13,108 nt of DNA from Ekhidna sp. GTDB taxonomy: Bacteria > Bacteroidota > Bacteroidia > Cytophagales > Cyclobacteriaceae. Positions 7,903 to 13,108 of this stretch are shown here, piece after piece (the first letter of the stretch is position 1; the number at the start of each line of letters is the position of its first letter). Position numbers and translations under genes: made by a program. The stretch is from positions 4,903 through 18,010 of the forward strand of contig JABSPG010000022.1 of NCBI GenBank assembly GCA_013214445.1. The letters are read 5' to 3'. Under the pieces are notes generated by a model. That model saw only the letters and a program-made list of their open reading frames with translations. It made no database searches and had not been told where the DNA came from.

Positions 7903-7975
7903 CCTCGCATATAAGGACAGACAGGATTTTAGGACCGTTGATCTGACCAAAAAAGCTAAAAAATACTATGCGAGG
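7903..7975. repeat. 9-bp perfect inverted repeat spaced by 55 bases
   Basis: CCTCGCATA at 7903-7911 is mirrored as TATGCGAGG at 7967-7975. The arms do not extend, and the 55-base spacer holds two short AGGAC motifs but no gene. The pair lies 53 bases upstream of the DJ-1/PfpI start. It could be an operator pair bound by one regulator or chance; a terminator role is unlikely because the loop is long and no T run follows directly. Confidence 0.4.
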
Positions 7976-8016
7976 GATGTACAATTATAAATATATCTGA
8001 TCTCTGGAGTTTTTAA

Positions 8017-8184
8017 TCAAGTCTTTACTTCCCAAAATTTCAGAAAGGCGCTCTGATGCCTTAACAGATCCCACCAAAGAGAGATCTTCTTCATTTTGGA
8101 TAGCTGCCACATAAACTCACCGAACAGATTAGTTCGCTCAAAAGGAATCAAGTTTTCTTTTTTTACGTTTATTGTTATCTCCAT
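8017..8184 (-). CDS. Doubtful small ORF, 55 residues
   Basis: An open frame of 55 codons starts with ATG at 8184 (MEITINVKKENLIPFERTN) and ends with TGA at 8017. The peptide is basic, predicted helical and contains four tryptophans. Before the ATG there is AATTAGG, a weak ribosome-site look-alike. In its favour, the base composition is closer to the surrounding genes than to the AT-rich 166 bases next to it. Against it, only 20 bases separate it from the divergent GAF-protein gene at 8205, leaving little room for two promoters, and I recognise no homologue. A longer in-frame start at 8232 would overlap that gene. The rest of the 354-base gap from 7851 to 8204 holds only the inverted repeat at 7903-7975. 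Confidence 0.3.
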   Translation of the reverse strand: MEITINVKKENLIPFERTNLFGEFMWQLSKMKKISLWWDLLRHQSAFLKFWEVKT

Positions 8185-8204
8185 CCTAATTAAATTTTGA
8201 TAAG

Positions 8205-10559
8205 ATGATTTATAATGGCAAGGAAATAGCATTTCCAGCGATCATGCAGGTAAGCTTTTTTAAGCTAGTCGAGCACCTAGAAAAGATAGCTAAATCTCCA
8301 AACCCACGTCAGGCAGCATATGGCCGAGAGCTCCTTGAAGAGGTTGAGCGTTTTCCAGAGCTAAAAGATGGTATTTCGGATGTCAGCCAACTACATAAAT
8401 ACCAATCCTCATTCGACAAGTTTAGTCAGGTACTGTTTCCCTCGATCCTTACAACAAACGAGATCAAAATCCTGACTCCTCCATTCTATTTTGACCCGAT
8501 TTATGCTTCCAAAAGATTTGACAACATCATTAAGGCATCAGGAGAACCGTTTGAGTTTCGAATGAAGGATGTTGACGAAGACTTGTTCTACAAGTACTGC
8601 TGTTACTACATCATGGGTAGCTACTTTGGTTTCCCAATAGGAGGGTCAACTCCTCAATTTTTTGAGATAGAAAACAAAGCCCAGGGTTTTAAGCGAGTGT
8701 ACAAAATGCTCATTAATGCTGAATTGGCTGAGTTTATCCCTACGGAAAAGGCCGTTCACATTACTCAAGAAGATTTTGAAGAATTATTGGACAACTTCGA
8801 TGATCTTGAACTTTGGAAAAAGAAATTTCCTCCAAATAGTTGGATTATGCGAGGGGTAAATATTGTCAACTTGGTTGATGTCACTGCAGATCAATCGATT
8901 GGTAAAATCACATCCAGCTTGCTAGTAAAGGCAGAAAACTCATTTTCAAACATTCAACAAAGCGTTAAGCGCATGCTGAATAACGCAGATCTGGATGTTG
9001 GTGTGGTAAGTCTTGAAAACAACCACTTGATCCCTGTCGATCACAAAGACGTCAACAGCCTACTGCTGAAGAAAGGTGAATCGCTATCATGCGAAAAAGA
9101 TTTTTGTGATTACGTCAATGAAGAGCTCTTCAAAAAGAAGGTCCCGCTGGTAGTTACTCACGCAGAAAACTTCCATTCAACCTCTGGAACTCCACTCTCT
9201 CAAAAGCTGATTGACTCCAATTACAATAGCTATATCATCGCTCCTTTAGTTCACGAAAATGAACTACTCGGATTTATGGAGTTAGGGTCTAAGAAAGCCT
9301 ACGATCTGAATGTCGGTTCGCTTAAAGTCTTAGATCAGATATTGCCAATTCTATCGATGGCAAAAAAACGCTTTCAAACAGAAGCTCAGAATCTGATTGA
9401 AGCTGTTATACAGCAAGAATGCACGACCATTCACCAGTCAGTCAAATGGCGATTTGAAGAAGAAGCACAACGATTCATAGATAAGCAATTTGAGGGGAAA
9501 GAAGCCGAATTTAAAGATGTAGTTTTTGACAACCTGTACCCACTGTATGGCCAGCTAGATATAAAGGGGTCCTCTGAAAGAAGAAATAATGCAGTGAGCA
9601 AGGATCTCGTAAAGCAACTTCTAGCGGTAACTAAGGTAGTTGAAGCTGCCAACAAGCGAAAAAACCTGCCCGTTTACGAGGAGCTACTGCACAGATTGGA
9701 TCTATTCACCAAAGAACTTCAGCAAAATCTGGCTGCTGGTAGTGAACATCGCATCCTTTCATTCCTTAATGAAGATGTATATCCAGTTTTTGAGCATTTG
9801 AAAGTAGAAAGCCGGGATCTTAAAAAAGAGATTGAAGGATACGAAGAGTTATTGGATTCGGACCTAAACACAGTGTACGAGGAACGAAAAAAATATGACA
9901 CAAGTGTGAATTTGATCAATCAGCGTCTTGCCTCCTACATCGACAAGAAGCAGATAGAAGCACAGAACATGTTCCCTCATTACTTTGAGAGATACAAGAC
10001 AGACGGGGTTGAATTCAACATGTACATTGGGCAATCCATCACTAAGGATAAAAAATTCGATGAATTGTTTCTACGGAACCTAAGAATCTGGCAACTCTTG
10101 GTGATGTGCGAGATGGAAAACGAATTTCATTCACTTAAGAAGGAGCTAACAGCACCAGTGGAAATTGCTTCGCTCATTTTGGTTTATAGCACTCTTCTAT
10201 CCGTCCATTTCCGAATGGATGAAAAGAAGTTTGATGTGGAGGGGGCTTATAATGCTCGATACGAAATCATCAAAAAACGAGTAGATAAAGCTCATATTAA
10301 AGGAACAAAAGAACGAATTACTCAACCAGGTCATATTGTGATTGTTTATTCCCAAGAGCAAGATGCAAATGAATATCGAACCTACTTGAGATTCCTTGCA
10401 GCGAAAGGATACTTGAAACATAAGATTGAAGACGTTGCTTTAGAAGACCTACAAGGAGTGCATGGCTTACGAGCGCTACGAGTAGCCGTAGATTATGCCG
10501 GATCAACTGGAGTAGATGAATTGATCAGAGAAATAGAGCAAAGTACGCCTGCCAAATAA
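8205..10559 (+). CDS. Large cytosolic GAF-domain protein of unknown function
   Basis: This 784-residue protein has no signal peptide or membrane segment. A GAF-like domain covers about 235-392, seen as VGVVSLENNHLIPV (265-278), then SYIIAPLVHENELLGFMELG (342-361) and a helix leading out. GAF domains bind small ligands such as cyclic nucleotides or tetrapyrroles, but no ligand can be assigned. The N-terminal ~230 residues are helical and carry a cysteine pair (132-133). Residues 390-580 are long helices with an internal repeat: FDNLYPLYGQLDIKGSSERR (441-460) and LNEDVYPVFEHLKVESRDLK (521-540) match at a spacing of 81 residues. The end (580-784) looks like another conserved unit without a name. 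No kinase, cyclase, phosphodiesterase or DNA-binding output motif is visible. From general knowledge, similar GAF-only proteins occur in Cytophagales genomes. The next gene follows after 60 bases in the same frame, so co-transcription is possible. Confidence 0.82.
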   Translation: MIYNGKEIAFPAIMQVSFFKLVEHLEKIAKSPNPRQAAYGRELLEEVERFPELKDGISDVSQLHKYQSSFDKFSQVLFPSILTTNEIKILTPPFYFDPIYASKRFDNIIKASGEPFEFRMKDVDEDLFYKYCCYYIMGSYFGFPIGGSTPQFFEIENKAQGFKRVYKMLINAELAEFIPTEKAVHITQEDFEELLDNFDDLELWKKKFPPNSWIMRGVNIVNLVDVTADQSIGKITSSLLVKAENSFSNIQQSVKRMLNNADLDVGVVSLENNHLIPVDHKDVNSLLLKKGESLSCEKDFCDYVNEELFKKKVPLVVTHAENFHSTSGTPLSQKLIDSNYNSYIIAPLVHENELLGFMELGSKKAYDLNVGSLKVLDQILPILSMAKKRFQTEAQNLIEAVIQQECTTIHQSVKWRFEEEAQRFIDKQFEGKEAEFKDVVFDNLYPLYGQLDIKGSSERRNNAVSKDLVKQLLAVTKVVEAANKRKNLPVYEELLHRLDLFTKELQQNLAAGSEHRILSFLNEDVYPVFEHLKVESRDLKKEIEGYEELLDSDLNTVYEERKKYDTSVNLINQRLASYIDKKQIEAQNMFPHYFERYKTDGVEFNMYIGQSITKDKKFDELFLRNLRIWQLLVMCEMENEFHSLKKELTAPVEIASLILVYSTLLSVHFRMDEKKFDVEGAYNARYEIIKKRVDKAHIKGTKERITQPGHIVIVYSQEQDANEYRTYLRFLAAKGYLKHKIEDVALEDLQGVHGLRALRVAVDYAGSTGVDELIREIEQSTPAK

Positions 10560-10619
10560 TTCGATCCATCATTCAGCTCCTTTCAATTATCTTACGCTAG
10601 TGACAACAACCCATTACTA

Positions 10620-11381
10620 GTGAAGAGAAAGAACATTTTAATTACAGGAGCAAGTTCTGGCCTTGGCAAAGGCATGGCGATAGAGTTTGCGAAGCAGGGA
10701 TGCAATCTAGCACTATGTGCTCGTCGCGTTGAAAACCTGGAAGAACTTAAAAAAGAGCTCCATGAAATAAATCCTGAAAGCAAGGTTTTCCTTCGCTCAT
10801 TGGATGTAACTAATGCCGATCAAGTATTTGAGGTCTTCAGAGCTTTCAATCAAGACTTTCATGACGTAAATGAGCAACTGGATCGAGTAGTGGTCAATGC
10901 TGGTATGGGCAAGGGCTCGTCACTGGGGAAAGGGCATGCTAAAGCTAACATGCAAACTGCGGTAACTAATTTCTGTGGCGCAATCAGTCAAATGGAGGCA
11001 GCAATGGAAATATTTCGTGAGCAAAATCATGGACATTTGGTTGCAATTTCATCTATGTCAGCATTCCGCGGTTATCCATTTGCAATGACCGTCTACGCTG
11101 CGACAAAAGCCGGATTGAAGAGCTTAACTGAAGGTTTGAGAATTGATGTGCTGAAAAAGCCCATCAAAGTTTCTTCTATCTTTCCAGGGTATATTCAATC
11201 AGAAATGACAGACGCCATTGGGAAACCGCCCCCATTTATGATCTCATTAGACAAGGGCTCAAAACTACTGGTCAAGGCAATCAATAAAGAAAAAGCAAAT
11301 GCTTATGTTCCCTTCTGGCCCTGGCATTTCTTCAAGCTGCTCAGTCCTTTCATGACAGCTAATATGCTTCGTAAATTCTAA
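10620..11381 (+). CDS. Short-chain dehydrogenase/reductase
   Basis: This 253-residue classical SDR is a cytosolic NAD(P)-dependent oxidoreductase. The cofactor motif TGASSGLG is at 9-16, the acidic-site LDV at 61-63, NAG at 93-95, the catalytic serine at 144-145, and YAATK gives Tyr159 and Lys163; PG follows at 189-190. Arg35-Arg36 after the second strand hints at NADP preference. The substrate is not set by sequence. In an operon with an acyl-CoA dehydrogenase and an APH-like kinase, an LvaD-like 3-hydroxyacyl-CoA dehydrogenase role is plausible. The start is GTG at 10620: no in-frame ATG lies upstream, and the first internal ATG (residue 19) would delete the cofactor loop. It is in the same frame as the upstream GAF gene, 20 codons after its TAA. 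The next gene begins seven bases after the stop, so the two are surely in one operon. Confidence 0.9.
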   Translation: MKRKNILITGASSGLGKGMAIEFAKQGCNLALCARRVENLEELKKELHEINPESKVFLRSLDVTNADQVFEVFRAFNQDFHDVNEQLDRVVVNAGMGKGSSLGKGHAKANMQTAVTNFCGAISQMEAAMEIFREQNHGHLVAISSMSAFRGYPFAMTVYAATKAGLKSLTEGLRIDVLKKPIKVSSIFPGYIQSEMTDAIGKPPPFMISLDKGSKLLVKAINKEKANAYVPFWPWHFFKLLSPFMTANMLRKF

Positions 11382-11388
11382 CTCAACT

Positions 11389-12615
11389 ATGAATTTTGAA
11401 CCCTCACCCCGCTCGCAGGAATACCTAAAAACTCTTAAGGAATTCATGCAAGAGCATGTTTACCCACTTGAACGGGATTACATCGAATTTCATAAGGATA
11501 ATAATCAAGGTTCAGATTGGACGAAATGGAAAGAACATCCGTCCTTAGAAAAACTGAAGTATCTCGCACAAGAGCAGGGACTTTGGAATCTATTCCTACC
11601 AGATTCAAAGCTCGGCCAAGGTCTGAGCGTCCTTGAATATGCTCCCCTAGCTGAAGAAATGGGACGTATATACAACGCCGCGGAGATCTTCAATTGCAAT
11701 GCACCCGATACAGGTAATATGGAGGTACTCTATCATTTTGGAAGTGAAAAGCAAAAAGAACAGTGGCTCATACCATTGCTACAGGGTAAGATGAAGTCCG
11801 TTTTTTGTATGACTGAACCCAATGTAGCCTCCTCAGACGCGACAAACATTCAAACATCTATCCTTCAGGATGGAGATGAAATTGTGATCAATGGGAAAAA
11901 GTGGTGGTCAGCAGGACTTGGTCATCCGGAAGCCAAGATTGCCATTGTAATGGGTCAAACAAAGGATGAAAGCCGGGGACGGCATGAACAGCATAGTATG
12001 GTTTTAGTGCCATTAGACACACCAGGCGTAAAGATCAAACGCATGCTGAACACCTTCGGAGCATACGACCCCCCGGCCGGGCATGGAGAAGTGCATTTTG
12101 ATAATGTGAGAGTACCAAAAGAAAATCTGATACAAGATTTTGGAGCTGGTTTTGCGATCGCGCAAGGACGTTTGGGACCAGGGAGAATTCATCACTGCAT
12201 GCGATGCATTGGCGCTGCAGAAAGAGCTTTGCAGCTAGCAATTATTAGAAGTGGCACTCGGCAAGCATTTGGAAAGCTCCTTGCTAAGCTGGGTGGCAAC
12301 TCCGAGCGGTTTGCAAAAGCAAGGATCGACGTTGATCAGGCTAGGCTCCTCACCCACTACGCGGCTTGGAAGATCGATGAGAAAGGTGTCCGAGACAGCA
12401 TGACTGAAATCTCTGCCATCAAAGTGGTAGCCCCTAACGTGTTACAGGAAGTTACAGATATGGCTATGCAAATTCACGGTGGCGCTGGGCTTTCTGATGA
12501 CTTCCCGTTAACCGCTTTTTACATTCAAGCACGCGCATTGAGACTAGCTGATGGACCTGATGAGGTTCATATGCGGATGATTTCCAGACTTGAGTTCAAA
12601 AAATACCTTTCATGA
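11389..12615 (+). CDS. Acyl-CoA dehydrogenase, ACAD10/ACAD11-like
   Basis: This 408-residue FAD enzyme of the acyl-CoA dehydrogenase superfamily acts on CoA thioesters in the cytosol. The flavin/substrate segment CMTEPNVASSDATNIQT is at 140-156, followed by INGKKWWSAG (167-176). The C-terminal helical domain has RLGPGRIHHCMR (261-272), RQAFGKLL (291-298) and QIHGGAGLSDDFPL (361-374). The region where most members carry the catalytic Glu reads ALRLADGPDEVHM (383-395); Asp388 occupies the likely position of that Glu, a feature of the ACAD10/11 branch by my recollection. In the Pseudomonas Lva pathway and mammalian ACAD10/11, such a domain works with an APH-like kinase to turn 4-hydroxyacyl-CoA into an enoyl or 3-hydroxyacyl product. 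It overlaps the next gene by ATGA, so translation is probably coupled. Confidence 0.9.
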   Translation: MNFEPSPRSQEYLKTLKEFMQEHVYPLERDYIEFHKDNNQGSDWTKWKEHPSLEKLKYLAQEQGLWNLFLPDSKLGQGLSVLEYAPLAEEMGRIYNAAEIFNCNAPDTGNMEVLYHFGSEKQKEQWLIPLLQGKMKSVFCMTEPNVASSDATNIQTSILQDGDEIVINGKKWWSAGLGHPEAKIAIVMGQTKDESRGRHEQHSMVLVPLDTPGVKIKRMLNTFGAYDPPAGHGEVHFDNVRVPKENLIQDFGAGFAIAQGRLGPGRIHHCMRCIGAAERALQLAIIRSGTRQAFGKLLAKLGGNSERFAKARIDVDQARLLTHYAAWKIDEKGVRDSMTEISAIKVVAPNVLQEVTDMAMQIHGGAGLSDDFPLTAFYIQARALRLADGPDEVHMRMISRLEFKKYLS

Positions 12616-13034
12616 GCACTCACTCAGTAAAGGACTTGGAAAAAGCTCAGCGAAAGGGTGAAGAATTAGATTTAGACAAACTGCTTCCCTGGATAAAAGA
12701 ACAAGGAATCGATCTGTATGGAATACCAAGGATAACGCAGTTTTCAGGGGGTGCCTCCAATTGGACTTACCGCTTACAATTTAAAAATAAGGACATCATC
12801 CTTCGCCGTGCCCCACTGGGAAAGAAGGCTGCAGGCGCACATAATATGCCGAGAGAATTTCATCTTCAAGAGAAATTGAAACGTCACTATCCATCAGTTC
12901 CAGGAATGATAGCGGTCTGTGAAAATAGTGATGTTTTGGGCTCTACATTCTATCTCATGGAAAGACTGAATGGCATGATCGCGCGCAGCACGATTGGAAA
13001 AAAAGGGAAGAAGGCCTTCAAAGGCAAGAATTGA
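12612..13034 (+). pseudogene. APH-like (ACAD10/11-type) phosphotransferase, truncated after N-terminal lobe
   Basis: The 140 codons match the N-terminal lobe of the aminoglycoside phosphotransferase-like kinases that accompany ACAD10/11-type dehydrogenases and would phosphorylate the 4-hydroxyl of 4-hydroxyacyl-CoA. Visible are a glycine-rich loop FSGGASNWTYRLQ (44-56), the ATP-lysine region ILRRAPLG (63-70) and the hinge FYLMERLNGMIAR (113-125). After that the sequence becomes a short basic tail (GKKGKKAFKGKN) and stops with TGA. Full-length members are about 340-360 residues; the catalytic HGD-type loop and the metal-binding Asp are missing. Other frames over 12961-13108 show no continuation, so a simple frameshift does not explain it. 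It may be a genuine truncation by rearrangement or a misjoin near the window end. As it stands, kinase activity is not expected. Confidence 0.7.
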
Positions 13035-13108
13035 TGGATTTTGACCTATTAGTATCGCCCCTCTCCATTAATCACACAAAATAATTTCGTCAAGATCGAA
13101 TGAATTCG
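13035..13108. other. Unassigned sequence after the truncated kinase
   Basis: These 74 bases carry no recognisable gene, terminator or mobile-element end. They start immediately where the kinase frame stops and share no reading frame with the missing kinase half. The window ends here, so the nature of the junction cannot be judged. Confidence 0.4.

Noticed and set aside
7903..7975. CRISPR or mobile-element ends
   Set aside because: There is only one pair of 9-bp arms, with no repeat array, transposase or target duplication.
10557..10620. GAF protein and SDR as one fused gene split by a single stop codon
   Set aside because: They share a frame with no stop in the 20 codons between, but the GAF protein ends in a natural-looking polar tail and the SDR starts at its normal N-terminus, so the shared frame is probably chance.
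12960..13108. Frameshift explanation for the short kinase gene
   Set aside because: I translated the other two plus frames: neither shows the expected continuation after the MERLNG hinge, and both reach stops without family motifs.

Overview
The window looks like chromosomal DNA of a member of the Bacteroidota, most likely a marine or gliding Cytophagales-type bacterium. This is an inference. It rests on the AT-leaning composition, the absence of clear Shine-Dalgarno sequences before most starts, the lineage-typical DHp motif (xNAHxLRAPLTxIIG), a 784-residue GAF protein of a type I associate with Cytophagales, and the general style of the genes. No rRNA, tRNA, insertion sequence, integrase or CRISPR array is visible.

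Layout: (1) 2-259, the 3' end of panB (pantothenate/CoA synthesis). (2) 318-2534, a complete monomeric NADP-dependent isocitrate dehydrogenase with all expected active-site residues, closed by a strong bidirectional terminator (2548-2578). (3) 4543-2594 (minus), a soluble BdlA-like chemoreceptor-type transducer with three PAS domains repeated at an exact 123-residue period. (4) 4699-6440 (plus, divergent from the transducer), two translationally coupled membrane proteins, each 290 residues long. They share one plan: six membrane segments, a coiled coil and a terminal DHp-like helical pair, with no ATPase domain. The second keeps the phosphoacceptor histidine; the first appears to have lost it. 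(5) 6837-6448 (minus), a small secreted protein of unknown function. (6) 7850-6990 (minus), a DJ-1/PfpI-family protein with an added C-terminal beta-rich domain. (7) 7851-8204, a gene-poor stretch with a 9-bp inverted repeat and a doubtful small ORF. (8) 8205-10559, a large cytosolic GAF-domain protein of unknown function. (9) 10620-13034, a tight SDR / acyl-CoA dehydrogenase / APH-like kinase operon resembling the ACAD10/ACAD11 and Lva-type system for 4-hydroxyacyl-CoA breakdown. Its kinase gene stops after about 140 codons, far short of the family length.

How the parts work together: the sensory block (3 and 4) sits around one divergent intergenic region and could be a signalling module in which ATPase-less DHp membrane proteins provide or modulate phosphotransfer for other kinases. 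The fatty-acyl block (9) would convert 4-hydroxyacyl-CoAs to beta-oxidation intermediates, but only if a working kinase exists elsewhere or the truncation is an assembly or window-end artefact. The most unusual items are the paired ATPase-less DHp membrane proteins and the truncated kinase.
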